Source: Cyanobacteriota bacterium SRBZ.bins.94.201705 (GTDB lineage Bacteria > Cyanobacteriota > Cyanobacteriia > Cyanobacteriales > Cyanobacteriaceae). From it: DNA of 39,064 nt. The DNA is taken from positions 1 through 39,064 of the forward strand of contig JAUQQP010000018.1 in assembly GCA_030549855.1 (NCBI GenBank). The letters are read 5' to 3'. Positions 8,815 to 18,178 of this stretch are shown piece by piece (within the stretch, counting starts at the first letter, position 1; every line of letters starts with the position of its first letter). A program made the position numbers and the translations under genes. Under the pieces are notes generated by a model. It searched no databases. It was not told where the DNA came from and saw only the letters and a list, made by a program, of their open reading frames with translations.

Positions 8815-10209
8815 TTAACCTTCTGTTTCTAAATTAGGTTGAGACTGTGGCTGGGAGTCAGACTGGGTTTGGCTGTTTTCCTCTTTATTTAGACTCCCCT
8901 GTGGCACCAATTCAATTTGATTGTGGTTTTCCAGCCACTGGAGGGTTTTTTCTGCTGTCAGTTCAGATTTTACATAGTTTTCCAACCTGCTTTCATCCAC
9001 ATCATCTTTCAGTTGTTGTCTAATCTCCTCACATCTAGCCTTGATTTCCTCCTCGCTGACAGTAATTCCCTCTTTCTCGGCTATTTTTTGCAAAATGATG
9101 TGGGCATGGAGATTTCTACTAGCCTCTGGCTTAGCATTTTCCCGCATCCGGGTTACCATTTCCTTGGTAAAAAATTTCTTCAAATCTATGCCATAACTTT
9201 GGACTTGACTGGCTGTGCGGAGGAGGATATTTTGTACCTCTTCCTCTATCATAGTTTTTGGCAGGTCGATTTGGGTATGTTTTAACAATTCCTCTACAAT
9301 AGCCGTGTGGATATTATGTTTTGTTTCATTCTCTGCCTTTTCTCGGAATTGTTTTTCTAGGGATTCTCGCAACTCGGCCATGGTTTGGAATTCACTGATT
9401 TCCTTGGCAAATTCGTCATCCAGGGGAGGCAATTCTTTCTCTTTAATTTCCTTAACAGTTACGGTGACAACCACCTGTTTGCCGGCTAAATCTTTTTGGG
9501 GATAGTCTTGTGGCAGGGTTAAATGCAGTTTCTTGGTTTCTTCCAGATTCATGCCAACGATGCCTTCGACAAAGCCGGGGATAAACTTGCCTTCCTGCAA
9601 CTCCATCTGGTATTCTTTAGCAGTAAAATTGGGCAATAGTTCCCCTTCTTCTTCCCCGTTTTCGCCAGCTTTACGCCCTTCAAAATCTATTACCACTATA
9701 TCCCCCATCTGTGCTGGACGGTTTTCTACCGGCACAAAGGTGGCCATTTTTTCTTGATTTTCCCTCAAAAGTTTATCCACATCCTCAGGATTGTATTTGA
9801 CCTCTTCTGCTTTAATATGTAAGCCTGTATACTGTCCCAAGTTGACTTCTGGTGGTACATCTACAGCGGCACGATAAACAAAGGGTTTTTCTGGGTCAAA
9901 TTGTTGTACAAGTTCCTCAAAATTAGAACGTAGTTGATAATTACCAATAGCAGGGATAGACTCTTGTTCAATGGCTTTTTTCAGACTATCAGAAATCAAC
10001 TCGTCTACCACTGCCGCCTTGATTCTATCGATGCCAAGGCGTTGAAGGACAACTGCACGAGGGGCTTTTCCTTTTCTAAATCCTGGTATATTGGCATTTT
10101 GAGCAATTTCCGTGATAACTTTCTCGTAGGTAAATTTAGTTATTTCTGGGGGGATTTCGATTTCCAGGCCAATTTGACTTGCAGGCAGTTTCTCCTGAGT
10201 TACTTTCAT
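8815..10209 (-). CDS. tig: Trigger factor
   Basis: Ribosome-associated chaperone with peptidyl-prolyl isomerase activity that meets nascent chains at the exit tunnel. The 464 residues contain the N-terminal ribosome-binding signature GFRKGKAPRAVV at about residues 43-54, the FKBP-like PPIase domain (GDIVVIDFEGRKAGE; FIPGFVEGIVGM; LTLPQDYPQKDLAGKQVVV) and the long helical C-terminal arms. A Gln/Ser-rich tail after about residue 440 is typical of cyanobacterial versions. In many bacteria, including cyanobacteria, tig is followed by clpP-clpX; here it is followed by queF. The upstream spacer is shared with the divergent pyrB. Confidence 0.97.
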   Translation of the reverse strand: MKVTQEKLPASQIGLEIEIPPEITKFTYEKVITEIAQNANIPGFRKGKAPRAVVLQRLGIDRIKAAVVDELISDSLKKAIEQESIPAIGNYQLRSNFEELVQQFDPEKPFVYRAAVDVPPEVNLGQYTGLHIKAEEVKYNPEDVDKLLRENQEKMATFVPVENRPAQMGDIVVIDFEGRKAGENGEEEGELLPNFTAKEYQMELQEGKFIPGFVEGIVGMNLEETKKLHLTLPQDYPQKDLAGKQVVVTVTVKEIKEKELPPLDDEFAKEISEFQTMAELRESLEKQFREKAENETKHNIHTAIVEELLKHTQIDLPKTMIEEEVQNILLRTASQVQSYGIDLKKFFTKEMVTRMRENAKPEASRNLHAHIILQKIAEKEGITVSEEEIKARCEEIRQQLKDDVDESRLENYVKSELTAEKTLQWLENHNQIELVPQGSLNKEENSQTQSDSQPQSQPNLETEG

Positions 10210-10276
10210 ACTCTAATCAATTGCTTTTACAACAGCAACAGTAACAGTTAAGTGTTTTTTTTTCGCCGAACTATGC

Positions 10277-10284
10277 TAGTATAA
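10277..10284. promoter_or_regulatory. Shared -10-like element between tig and pyrB
   Basis: AGTATAAC reads as TATAAC on the plus strand (toward pyrB, about 80 bases before its ATG) and as TATACT on the minus strand (toward tig, about 70 bases before its ATG). No good -35 hexamer is obvious on either side. This could be a bidirectional promoter core in the 155-bp divergent spacer. Confidence 0.35.
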
Positions 10285-10364
10285 CACACCCTGGGGTCTA
10301 CAATCATCTCCCACAAGGCTATGATTTTTGGTAAGTCTATCCTTCCTGACATAGAAGACTGACG

Positions 10365-11354
10365 ATGAATAACAACTGGCAGAGAAAACACATTCTTTCC
10401 CTGGAGGACTTTACTGTGGCAGAATATGACATGGTATTGAGTACTGCCCTCAGTTTTCGTTCTGTTTTACAGAGTAAGACAAAAAAGGTACCAGCATTAC
10501 AGGGGCAAGTGGTAGCTAATCTATTTTTTGAGCCCTCCACCCGCACTCGCAGTAGTTTCGAGTTAGCTGCCAAAAGACTATCAGCAGATGTACTCAATTT
10601 TAGCCCAGGCACCTCCTCTTTGACCAAGGGGGAAACTATTATGGATACGGTAACCACCTATTGGTCTATGGGGGCTAACATAATGGTAATACGTCATAGT
10701 GGGGCGGGAGTGCCCCTGAATATAGCCAGCCAGTTAGACAAATTAAATTCGGGGGTGAGTGTATTTAATGCCGGAGATGGCATGCATCAACACCCCTCCC
10801 AGGGTTTGTTAGACTTGTTTACCATTTGTTGTTGTCTAGATGCAGACAATCCGAGGATTTCCTTATTGGAGGGGAAAAAGATAGCCATTGTAGGGGATAT
10901 TCTCCATTCTAGGGTAGCCCGTTCCAATATATACAGTCTACTAGCAGGAGGTGCAGAAGTCCATTTAGCCGCACCACCTACCCTGTTGCCCATGTTATTT
11001 AAAGAGACAGTAAACAGTAAATACCAGGAGCGATTGTTTGTCCACTGGGAATTAAAACCAGCCTTGGAGGAGGCAGACTTTGTAATGACGTTGCGGTTAC
11101 AAAAGGAGAGAATGAGTGAATACCTACTACCCAGTCTAAGGGAATACCATCAGTTGTTTGGCATCACCCATGATCGACTAAAATGGTGCAAGCCAGGAGT
11201 AAAGGTACTACATCCTGGGCCAGTGAATAGGGGGGTAGAAATTAGTTCAGAATTAATGGATGATGCCAATTATAGCCTAATTGGGGAACAGGTGACCAAT
11301 GGAGTAGCTGTGAGGATGGCGTTGTTGTATCTAATAGGCAACTATAAAGGTTAA
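10365..11354 (+). CDS. pyrB: Aspartate carbamoyltransferase catalytic subunit
   Basis: It catalyses the committed step of pyrimidine synthesis, carbamoyl phosphate plus aspartate to N-carbamoylaspartate. The 329-residue chain has the carbamoyl-phosphate loop [13 protein letters not shown] (STRTR at 58-62), the [12 protein letters not shown] loop with the Lys contributed to the neighbouring active site, [16 protein letters not shown], and the aspartate-binding region with [13 protein letters not shown] near residue 285. No pyrI regulatory gene lies nearby. It stands divergent from tig, and its stop overlaps the stop of the convergent MFS gene by a few bases. Confidence 0.97.
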   Translation: MNNNWQRKHILSLEDFTVAEYDMVLSTALSFRSVLQSKTKKVPALQGQVVANLFFEPSTRTRSSFELAAKRLSADVLNFSPGTSSLTKGETIMDTVTTYWSMGANIMVIRHSGAGVPLNIASQLDKLNSGVSVFNAGDGMHQHPSQGLLDLFTICCCLDADNPRISLLEGKKIAIVGDILHSRVARSNIYSLLAGGAEVHLAAPPTLLPMLFKETVNSKYQERLFVHWELKPALEEADFVMTLRLQKERMSEYLLPSLREYHQLFGITHDRLKWCKPGVKVLHPGPVNRGVEISSELMDDANYSLIGEQVTNGVAVRMALLYLIGNYKG

Positions 11355-12718
11355 GAAGAAGGCTGTTTTAGGGCATACAAATCCGGCGCCAAACCGAAAG
11401 CAAACGCCCATGAGTATTTAGGGTTTTTGTTGCTAAAGGAGAGGAAAATTAAAAAGGCCAATATTGCCATAATAGTAGTGGTAGCAAAAAGGACACGATA
11501 ACCAAAATCCAAGACGGAGGCGCCTAAAATAGGCCCCCCCAAAGCCACCCCCAAGTCAAAACCACTGATACAGATAGCAAAAGCCTTTCCTCTTTCATTA
11601 CTGTTACAACGGTCTGATACCAAGGCAAGGGTTATAGGGAAGATTATACCAGCACCCATTCCCTCGGCAACAGCAGCCAGGAGGATGGTATTACCCTTAT
11701 TGCTAAAAGTCAACAATCCCATGGCCAGTATGTAACAGGCTAGACTGAAAGTTATAAAGACACCACGGCCATAACGGTCTGAAGCCTTGCCGGATACAAA
11801 GCGCACTATGAAGGAAGCGACGGCAGCGGTGGAATAAAACAAACCGGCATTGAAATCCAAACGCAGATAGCGGATATACAGGGGTAAAAAGGTAACCAAG
11901 GTGCCAAAAATAGAGCCCACCAGGAGTAAAACAATAGTAGGGGTAGTGAGGGAGGGAGAAAGCATCAATTGGAGGAAACTACGACTGGAAGTAGCTTCTG
12001 TGACAACTTGCCTAGGAGAATCAATACTAGTTTTATAGACAATTTCTGGCACTAGGGTGATAAAAGCAAAGGAAATTAAACCGCAAAGGGCAGAGATAAC
12101 AAATACTATCTGGTAGTTACTAGTGTAGGCCATGAGAAACCCGCCCACAGAAGGGCCAATGGCCATCCCAATGGGCACAGCTAAACTCATATAGCCTATT
12201 AATTCTCCTTTTTTCTGGGGAGGGGATAAGTCTACCACTAGGGCACTATAACCAGTGGTAAAGGCGGCAATGCTTATCCCGTGAAAGGCACGAATTAATA
12301 CCAGTTGGGGCACTGCAACAAAGAAGAGATATAATAGGGGGGCAGTAAAGGCCACTATGGTGCCTATTACAATTACAATCTTTCGACTGGGATAATATAC
12401 CAACTTGCCAAAGCAAAAACGAAGGAAAGCCAAAACCGCCCGGCTAACGGCAGGAGGCAGAAAGGAGTTGGCCATTATTTTTTTCAAACCCTCATCGGCC
12501 AATTTGCCCAACCAGACACGGGATAGTAACAAGCCAATGGCGAAACAAGCCACAATATAACCCACCTGTTTGGCAGTGGCGCCTGTGTCTTCCAGGTAGG
12601 TAGGTAATACAGGCAATAGACAGGTGTTGCCAATCCAGAAAAAAAGGCCAGAGAAAAACAAAAACACAAGATGGAGATAGGGGTTTGAGGGCATAATAAG
12701 TTTGTTACAAAACTTCAT
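11351..12718 (-). CDS. Major facilitator superfamily transporter with an enlarged loop 2-3
   Basis: A polytopic inner-membrane transporter with about 12 predicted hydrophobic helices; the substrate is unknown. The first helix is [16 protein letters not shown]. The motif A-like start [11 protein letters not shown] (to about residue 77) is separated from its usual partner RKIVIVIG (from about 112) by some 35 residues, [20 protein letters not shown] and after, where most MFS proteins have a short turn. Later motifs include [21 protein letters not shown] and SDRYGRG in the second half. The longest frame extends to 12874 but would overlap the ParA start; ATG 12718 or 12697 precedes the first helix, and neither has a good ribosome-binding site. 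Its end overlaps the pyrB stop. Confidence 0.82.
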   Translation of the reverse strand: MKFCNKLIMPSNPYLHLVFLFFSGLFFWIGNTCLLPVLPTYLEDTGATAKQVGYIVACFAIGLLLSRVWLGKLADEGLKKIMANSFLPPAVSRAVLAFLRFCFGKLVYYPSRKIVIVIGTIVAFTAPLLYLFFVAVPQLVLIRAFHGISIAAFTTGYSALVVDLSPPQKKGELIGYMSLAVPIGMAIGPSVGGFLMAYTSNYQIVFVISALCGLISFAFITLVPEIVYKTSIDSPRQVVTEATSSRSFLQLMLSPSLTTPTIVLLLVGSIFGTLVTFLPLYIRYLRLDFNAGLFYSTAAVASFIVRFVSGKASDRYGRGVFITFSLACYILAMGLLTFSNKGNTILLAAVAEGMGAGIIFPITLALVSDRCNSNERGKAFAICISGFDLGVALGGPILGASVLDFGYRVLFATTTIMAILAFLIFLSFSNKNPKYSWAFAFGLAPDLYALKQPSS

Positions 12719-12818
12719 AATTCCATTGTAAGGGAGAGAAGATTGCCAAGGGGGTGGGAAAATATTAACGTAAACAAGGAGGGCCTTGGGCAACAGCAAA
12801 TGTGGAGAGAAGGAAATT

Positions 12819-13430
12819 ATGCATCTAGCAGTAGCCTCTTTGAAGGGAGGTGTGGGGAAGACGACCACTGCCATCCACCTAGCGGCTTATTTGCAACAAG
12901 ATCAACCCACACTGTTGATTGATGCGGATAGAAATCGCTCAGCCTTAGTTTGGGCAAAGGAGGACAAATTGCCATTCATGGTAGCTTCCCAAGCGGGGGC
13001 AGTGGCCATCATAGCCCGTTATACCCATATTATCATTGACATGAGAGGGGGGCCAGAGGAGGAGGAATTTGTGGATTTGGCCAATGCCAACGACTTAATG
13101 ATCATCCCCACCACTCCCAACCACTTGGATTTGGATGCTACCATTAAAGCTGTGGAGATATTAAGAAAACACCAGGTAGATGTAAAGAAATATAAAGTTC
13201 TCTTGACAAAAGTGGACTATAGGACTGTGAGTAGCAAAACGGCCAGATATTTTCTAGAAGAGAACAAGATACCTCTGTTTACAACGGAGATACCACTGTC
13301 TGTGGCGTTTGAAAGGGCGGCACAACACGGGAAGATTGTAAAAGACTACAGTGACGAGGGGGCAAAAAGAGGCTGGCAAAGATATGTACAACTAGGGAAG
13401 GAGATTTTGGGCAAAAGGGGAAATGGTTAA
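12819..13430 (+). CDS. ParA/MinD-type P-loop ATPase
   Basis: A 203-residue orphan ParA-family ATPase. It begins MHLAVASLKGGVGKTTTAIH with the deviant Walker A motif KGGVGKTT, including the signature Lys, then LLIDADRNRSALVWA (A'), and IIIDMRGG at the Walker B position. The remainder has the family's pTTPNHLDLDATIKAVEIL and VLLTKVDYRT segments. ATG 12819 is chosen because GAAGG lies immediately upstream and the P-loop begins at the expected place; an upstream TTG is less likely. There is no ParB gene nearby, so a chromosome-partition role cannot be claimed. It lies 116 bp upstream of hoxE on the same strand and is divergent from the MFS gene. Confidence 0.9.
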   Translation: MHLAVASLKGGVGKTTTAIHLAAYLQQDQPTLLIDADRNRSALVWAKEDKLPFMVASQAGAVAIIARYTHIIIDMRGGPEEEEFVDLANANDLMIIPTTPNHLDLDATIKAVEILRKHQVDVKKYKVLLTKVDYRTVSSKTARYFLEENKIPLFTTEIPLSVAFERAAQHGKIVKDYSDEGAKRGWQRYVQLGKEILGKRGNG

Positions 13431-13454
13431 GAATTTTGTAGGAGGTAAAAGAGA

Positions 13455-13528
13455 ATGAAACCATCCCTCGGGCCCGTGCTACATTTAAGGTAGAAAGGCC
13501 GGAACTGCTGGAATTTCCGGAAGATTAG
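13455..13528 (+). pseudogene. Very small frameshifted open frame between parA-like gene and hoxE
   Basis: TAGGAGGT at 13439-13446 is a near-perfect Shine-Dalgarno 8 bases before ATG 13455, but that frame (MKPSLGPVLHLR) stops at once. The neighbouring frame is open without a start and reads TIPRARATFKVERPELLEFPED to a TAG at 13526-13528. One extra A after the ATG would join them into a 24-residue peptide. I do not recognise it. It may be a relic of a ParA-partner gene, a frameshifted microprotein or chance. Confidence 0.3.
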
Positions 13529-13546
13529 GCTTGGGAAAGGAAAATA

Positions 13547-14056
13547 ATGGCTACTAAAACCCTAGAAAAACCTACCTCTCAACAACAGGAGAAGGATAAA
13601 CGATTCAAAATATTAGATGTGGTTATCAAGAAAAACCACTGTAGACAAGACGCCCTAATAGAAGTCTTACACAAAGCCCAGTCTACCTTCGGCTATCTAG
13701 AGGATGATGTGCTACTGTACATTGCCAGACAGCTGAAACTACCACCCAGTGAGGTATTTGGCGTTGCCACCTTCTACCATCTGTTTTCCTTAAAACCGGC
13801 AGGCGCCCACTCCTGTGTTATCTGTTTAGGCACCGCCTGTTATGTCAAAGATTCCCCTCGTCTTTTGGAGGAGTTGGCAGTCAGTTTCAATCTTCACCCC
13901 GGGGAAACAACCCCAGACGGCAAGGTCTCCCTCATGACTGCCCGTTGTATTGGTGCCTGTGGCTTAGCACCAGCCGCCATCTTCGACGGGAAAGTCTGTG
14001 GCAAACAAACCCCAGAAAGTGTGCGCACTCAAGTCCAAAATTGGCTAGAGGAGTAG
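13547..14056 (+). CDS. hoxE: Bidirectional hydrogenase diaphorase subunit HoxE (NuoE-like)
   Basis: A 24-kDa-type subunit with thioredoxin-like fold that carries one [2Fe-2S] cluster in the NAD(P)-linked diaphorase module. In 169 residues it shows EDDVLLYIARQLKLPPSEVFG and FYHLFSLKPAGAHSCV, and the four ligand cysteines as CLGTAC (C-x4-C) and CIGAC (C-x3-C), all present. The start at ATG 13547 follows AGGAAA. hoxF begins three bases after the stop, so translation is probably coupled. First intact gene of a hoxEFUY operon that lies 116 bp after the ParA-like gene. Confidence 0.96.
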   Translation: MATKTLEKPTSQQQEKDKRFKILDVVIKKNHCRQDALIEVLHKAQSTFGYLEDDVLLYIARQLKLPPSEVFGVATFYHLFSLKPAGAHSCVICLGTACYVKDSPRLLEELAVSFNLHPGETTPDGKVSLMTARCIGACGLAPAAIFDGKVCGKQTPESVRTQVQNWLEE

Positions 14057-14059
14057 ACT

Positions 14060-15649
14060 ATGGAGTTTTCTGAACTACAAAGAATTGCGGCGGAATACCA
14101 AGCCCAACGGAAGCCTATCAGAATTCGCTATTGCCACGCCGCCGGCTGTCAATCCTGTGGCTCCCTAGCTGTAGCCGAGGCGCTACAAAGAGAAGTATCA
14201 GCCCAAGGATTAACAGAGGAAGTAGAGGTATGCCCGGTGGGGTGTATGCGATTGTGTGGGCGTGGCTGTCTGGTGGACATCCAGGGCAAACTGTATGAAA
14301 GGGTAAGGCCAGAAGACGCCCCCTCTCTGGTAGCCAGCATCAAGGATGATTCTATCACCCCCACGGCCCCTGCCGGCAGTTATGACCACCCCTTCTTTGC
14401 CTATCAGCTGCCTATAGTACTGGAAAACTGTGGCAAAATCAACCCGGAAGAAATAGATGAATACATCGCAGTGGGGGGGTATCAACAGTTAGAGAAAGTC
14501 CTCCACTCCATGACTCCCCAAGAGGTGATTAGGGAAATTACCATCAGTGGCTTGCGAGGCAGGGGTGGTGCCGGCTATCCCACCGGCTTAAAGTGGTCTA
14601 CGGTGGCCAAAATGCCAAAAACCCCCAAATACGTGGTATGTAACGCCGATGAAGGCGACCCAGGGGCCTTTATGGATAGAAGTGTACTAGAAAGTGACCC
14701 CCACCGGGTGTTAGAGGGGATGGCCATCGCCGCCTATGCCGTGGGGGCCAACCAGGGATATATATACGTGCGGGCGGAATACCCCCTGGCCATCTCCCGT
14801 CTCCAAAAGGCCATCCAACAGGCAAAAAGAAGAGAAATCCTGGGTAGCCAGATATTTGGTAGCACTTTTGATTTCAAAATAGATATAAGGGTAGGGGCGG
14901 GTGCCTTTGTCTGTGGGGAAGAGACTGCCCTCATGGCCTCCATTGAGGGGAAACGGGGTAATCCTCGCCCCAGGCCTCCCTATCCAGCAGAATCGGGCTT
15001 GTGGGGCTGTCCTACCCTGATCAACAATGTGGAAACCTTTGCCAATGTAGTGCCCATCATCCGCGAGGGAGGAGAATGGTTTAGTGGCATCGGTACAGCC
15101 ACCAGTAAAGGCACAAAAGTCTTCGCCCTTACCGGGAAGGTAAAAAACACAGGCCTTATCGAAGTGCCCATGGGTACCACCCTCCACCGCATCGTCATGG
15201 AGATGGGGGAAGGTTGTGCCGACGGCAAGAAGGTCAAGGCTGTCCAAACCGGGGGCCCCTCTGGTGGTTGTGTTCCGGTTGAATACTTTGATACTCCCGT
15301 CGACTATGAATCCCTTAAATCCCTTGGCACCATCATGGGGTCCGGTGGCATGATTGTAGTCGATGAAGATACGAACATGGTGGGACTAGCCCGCTACTAC
15401 ATGGAATTCTGCAGGGGGGAAACCTGTGGCAAGTGTATACCATGTAGGACAGGGACAGTACAACTCTATCAGATGCTGACCAAGATACTAAGTGGGGAAG
15501 CAACGGAAAAGGACTTAGAAAGTCTACGCCAATTGTCGGCATTGGTAAAAGAGACCAGTCTTTGTGGCTTGGGTCAAACCGCCCCCAATCCCGTATTGAG
15601 CACCCTTCGTTTCTTTGAACAGGAGTACAAACAGTTGTTGAAATCTTAG
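14060..15649 (+). CDS. hoxF: Bidirectional hydrogenase diaphorase subunit HoxF (NuoF-like, NAD(P)H- and FMN-binding)
   Basis: The NAD(P)H-oxidising/NAD(P)+-reducing subunit, 529 residues. Domains in order: an N-terminal [2Fe-2S] thioredoxin-like domain (CHAAGCQSCGS near 25-35; CPVGCMRLCGRGC near 58-70), the NADH-binding glycine loop GLRGRGGAGYPTGLKW near 164, the FMN site NADEGDPGAFMDRSVLESDP near 195, and the C-terminal [4Fe-4S] site CGKCIPC (Cys456, 459, 462) with Cys502 in SLCGLGQTAPNP. All expected cofactor motifs are intact, so the diaphorase should be catalytically competent. It lies three bases after hoxE and six before hoxU. Confidence 0.97.
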   Translation: MEFSELQRIAAEYQAQRKPIRIRYCHAAGCQSCGSLAVAEALQREVSAQGLTEEVEVCPVGCMRLCGRGCLVDIQGKLYERVRPEDAPSLVASIKDDSITPTAPAGSYDHPFFAYQLPIVLENCGKINPEEIDEYIAVGGYQQLEKVLHSMTPQEVIREITISGLRGRGGAGYPTGLKWSTVAKMPKTPKYVVCNADEGDPGAFMDRSVLESDPHRVLEGMAIAAYAVGANQGYIYVRAEYPLAISRLQKAIQQAKRREILGSQIFGSTFDFKIDIRVGAGAFVCGEETALMASIEGKRGNPRPRPPYPAESGLWGCPTLINNVETFANVVPIIREGGEWFSGIGTATSKGTKVFALTGKVKNTGLIEVPMGTTLHRIVMEMGEGCADGKKVKAVQTGGPSGGCVPVEYFDTPVDYESLKSLGTIMGSGGMIVVDEDTNMVGLARYYMEFCRGETCGKCIPCRTGTVQLYQMLTKILSGEATEKDLESLRQLSALVKETSLCGLGQTAPNPVLSTLRFFEQEYKQLLKS

Positions 15650-15655
15650 AGGAAT

Positions 15656-16372
15656 ATGTCTGTAGTAACTCTGAAAATAGACAACGTAGACGTAGCCATA
15701 GAGGCCGGCAGCACTATTCTTCAAGCAGCCAGGGAAGCCGGCATAAAAATCCCCACCCTTTGTTATCTGGAAGGGGTTTCTCCGGTAGGCGCCTGTCGTC
15801 TCTGTTTGGTGGAAATCAAGGGCAGTGACAGACTCCATGCCAGTTGTGTTACCCCCGTCAGTGAGGGGATGGAGGTGTTCACCCAGACGGAGAAACTGAA
15901 GGAATACCGCAAAATGTTGGTAGAACTACTCTTCGCCGAGGGGAATCACATTTGTGCCTTCTGTGTCTCCAATGGCAACTGCGAACTACAAGATGTAGCC
16001 ATAGAGGTGGGGATGGATCACACCCGTTTCAACTATCGCTTCCCAGAAAGGGATGTGGACTTATCTCACCCCCTCTTCGGAATAGATCACAATCGCTGTA
16101 TCCTTTGTACCCGTTGTGTGCGGGTGTGTGCCGAAATTGAAGGGGCCCACGTTTGGAATGTGGCCTTTAGGGGTGCTGCCGCCAAGATTATCAGTGGCCT
16201 TAATCAACCCTGGGGGGAAGTTTCCTCCTGCACCTCTTGTGGTAAATGTGTAGAGGCTTGTCCTACTGGTAGTATCTTCCGCAAGGGTGTTACTACCGCA
16301 GAAATGAAAAAACATCCCGATTACATCGAATTCTTACACACTGCTAGGGAGGAACACCAATGGACAAGATAA
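15656..16372 (+). CDS. hoxU: Bidirectional hydrogenase diaphorase subunit HoxU (NuoG N-terminus-like)
   Basis: An electron-transfer subunit of 238 residues linking HoxF to the hydrogenase small subunit. It contains an N-terminal plant-type ferredoxin domain ([19 protein letters not shown] with further Cys in ASCVTP), a His/Cys cluster region ([17 protein letters not shown]) and two C-terminal ferredoxin-like cluster sites, [11 protein letters not shown] and [17 protein letters not shown]. All cluster motifs look complete. AGAGGA precedes the ATG at 15656. Its last 13 bases overlap hoxY in another frame. Confidence 0.97.
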   Translation: MSVVTLKIDNVDVAIEAGSTILQAAREAGIKIPTLCYLEGVSPVGACRLCLVEIKGSDRLHASCVTPVSEGMEVFTQTEKLKEYRKMLVELLFAEGNHICAFCVSNGNCELQDVAIEVGMDHTRFNYRFPERDVDLSHPLFGIDHNRCILCTRCVRVCAEIEGAHVWNVAFRGAAAKIISGLNQPWGEVSSCTSCGKCVEACPTGSIFRKGVTTAEMKKHPDYIEFLHTAREEHQWTR

Positions 16373-16908
16373 GATTCGCTACTGTCTGGTTGGCAGGATG
16401 TTCTGGTTGTCACATGTCCTTTTTGGACTTAGACGAGTTGCTGTTTGACCTAGCAGATGCCGTGGAGGTAGTATATAGCCCCGTAGGCAGTGACATCAAA
16501 ACCTATCCCGAGAATGTAGACATCTGTTTAGTAGAAGGGGCAGTAGCCAATGAGGAAAACCTGGAGTTGGCCCTAAAAGTCAGACGCAACACCAAATTCG
16601 TCGTCTCCTTCGGCGACTGTGCCGTTTTAGGTAATGTCCCCACCCTACGCAATGTGTTACACGGTCCTGACCCTGTGTTACGTAGGTGTTATGTAGAACT
16701 GAGTGACTACGGGGGACAAATACCCAACGCCCCGGGCATAGTCCCAAAACTGTTAGACAAGGTACAACCCCTCCACTACTACATTGATGTGGACTTGTAT
16801 CTCCCAGGGTGTCCTCCCTCCGCTGACAGAATTAGAGACGCCATCTTCCCCCTTTTAAGAGGCGAAAAACCTGTAATGGAGGGGAGGGAAATGCTTAAAT
16901 TCGGCTAA
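16360..16908 (+). CDS. hoxY: NAD(P)-linked [NiFe]-hydrogenase small subunit HoxY
   Basis: The small subunit that holds the proximal [4Fe-4S] cluster and normally pairs with the [NiFe] large subunit HoxH. The 182 residues include the N-terminal [15 protein letters not shown] cysteine pair, [16 protein letters not shown], and the C-terminal [16 protein letters not shown], so the four expected ligand cysteines are present. The ATG lies within the end of hoxU. It shows no sign of decay. The partner gene hoxH, usually next in line or a few genes downstream, is absent: glpX follows on the opposite strand 76 bp away. hoxH and the maturation genes may lie elsewhere in the genome. Confidence 0.95.
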   Translation: MDKIRFATVWLAGCSGCHMSFLDLDELLFDLADAVEVVYSPVGSDIKTYPENVDICLVEGAVANEENLELALKVRRNTKFVVSFGDCAVLGNVPTLRNVLHGPDPVLRRCYVELSDYGGQIPNAPGIVPKLLDKVQPLHYYIDVDLYLPGCPPSADRIRDAIFPLLRGEKPVMEGREMLKFG

Positions 16909-16913
16909 AACCT

Positions 16914-16975
16914 CCCCGGGTAGGGACAAAACCCTACCCCTACGCCCCGGGTAGGGACAAAACCCTACCCCTACG
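16914..16975. repeat. Two tandem 31-bp hairpin repeats between hoxY and glpX
   Basis: Two identical 31-bp units lie head to tail at 16914-16944 and 16945-16975. Each holds an 8-bp inverted repeat, GGGTAGGG and CCCTACCC, around the loop ACAAAA. They occupy nearly the whole spacer between the convergent hoxY and glpX. They could serve as a two-way transcription stop or RNA-stabilising hairpins, though neither side has a strong T-run. The form resembles dispersed GGGTAGGG-type palindromic repeats of cyanobacterial genomes. Confidence 0.9.
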
Positions 16976-16984
16976 CTGGGATTA

Positions 16985-18025
16985 TTATCTCAATTGAATG
17001 ACCTTGGGCTGATCGAACAGGTGGATGGTGTCTACAAAGCGGGCAGTCTTAGACTGGCTAGAAATAACCAGGGTTTGAGTGCGGGCGCCACCGTGGAAGA
17101 AACGAACCCCCTCCATTAGGGTGCCAGGGGTAATACCACAGGCGGCAAAGAATACAGTCTCCCCAGAGGCTAACTCCTCAGCAGAGTATACCTTATCAGG
17201 GTCCTCAATGCCCATTTCCTTGAGACGGGCTATATTCTTCTCCTTGCTTTCCCCAATCAAGCCAGTTTTGACTACCTCTGGATCATACACCAACTGGCCT
17301 TGGAAGTGAGCCCCCAGACAACGCATGGCCGCCGCTGTAATTACCCCCTCAGGGGCAGCACCAATCCCCATCAGGGCATGAATGTTAGTCCCGGCAAAGG
17401 CACAGGAGAGGGCAGCAGAAACGTCACCGTCACTAATCAAACGTACTCTGGCCCCTGCCTCCCGGATTTCTTGGATTAACTCTTTGTGGCGAGGACGATC
17501 CATTACTACTACCACTAATTCTTCCACACTACGGCCCAGGCACTCCGACAGGATTCTCAAGTTTTCTGTGGCCGACTTGTTGATGTCTACATGCCCCTTA
17601 GCCGCCGGTGGTGCCGCCAATTTCTTCATGTAAATATCGGGTGCTGCAAACAAACCACCCTTTTCCGAAATGGCTAACACCGCCATGGAACCATTCTGAC
17701 CATAGGCTACCAGATTTGTGCCCTCACAGGGGTCTACCGCAATATCTATCTCTACTAACTCCTCTGGATTACAATGTGCTGCAACATCGGGACGAGTACA
17801 CAGTCCTACCTCCTCCCCAATGTACAACATGGGGGCTTCATCTCTTTCCCCCTCCCCAATGACAATCCGGCCACGCATGCGGATTTGATTCAGTCTTGCC
17901 CTCATGGCTTCCACCGCCGCATGGTCAGCCATATGTTTGTCACCTTTCCCCATCCATTTAGCCGCCGCGATTGCAGCCTGTTCTACTACTTCTATAATCT
18001 CTAAACCTATAGTACTTTCTATCAT
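16985..18025 (-). CDS. glpX: Class II fructose-1,6-/sedoheptulose-1,7-bisphosphatase
   Basis: The dual-specificity phosphatase of the cyanobacterial Calvin-Benson cycle and gluconeogenesis, 346 residues. Family motifs are [20 protein letters not shown], the metal/phosphate site [50 protein letters not shown] and [17 protein letters not shown]. The start is ATG 18025, because GGAGGG sits four bases upstream; the longer frame from a TTG at 18043 would run through that ribosome-binding site. It is convergent with hoxY and shares its strand with the Tic22-type gene upstream, from which an intrinsic terminator separates it. Confidence 0.96.
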   Translation of the reverse strand: MIESTIGLEIIEVVEQAAIAAAKWMGKGDKHMADHAAVEAMRARLNQIRMRGRIVIGEGERDEAPMLYIGEEVGLCTRPDVAAHCNPEELVEIDIAVDPCEGTNLVAYGQNGSMAVLAISEKGGLFAAPDIYMKKLAAPPAAKGHVDINKSATENLRILSECLGRSVEELVVVVMDRPRHKELIQEIREAGARVRLISDGDVSAALSCAFAGTNIHALMGIGAAPEGVITAAAMRCLGAHFQGQLVYDPEVVKTGLIGESKEKNIARLKEMGIEDPDKVYSAEELASGETVFFAACGITPGTLMEGVRFFHGGARTQTLVISSQSKTARFVDTIHLFDQPKVIQLR

Positions 18026-18131
18026 CGGCTCCCTCCGCAACAATATTAGTTAGTCTAAAAACTTAAACTCAGTCTATCAGATCAAGGGAATTGCCCTTAC
18101 CCTATGGTATAAATTGAAACCTAATATAACA

Positions 18132-18167
18132 GAAAAAAACCCCAGTCGGAATAGGTCGAGACTGGAG
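18132..18167 (-). terminator. Intrinsic terminator of the Tic22-family gene
   Basis: On the minus strand CCAGTC (18165-18160) pairs with GACTGG (18147-18142), and a run of seven T follows one base later (18139-18133). It starts about 12 bases after the Tic22 stop, the right place and orientation for a rho-independent terminator. Confidence 0.75.
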
Positions 18168-18178
18168 CTATCTTTGAA

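Noticed and set aside
14711-15247. 178-codon open frame on the minus strand inside hoxF
   Set aside because: It lies wholly antisense to a gene with intact motifs, and its composition is that of a shadow frame.
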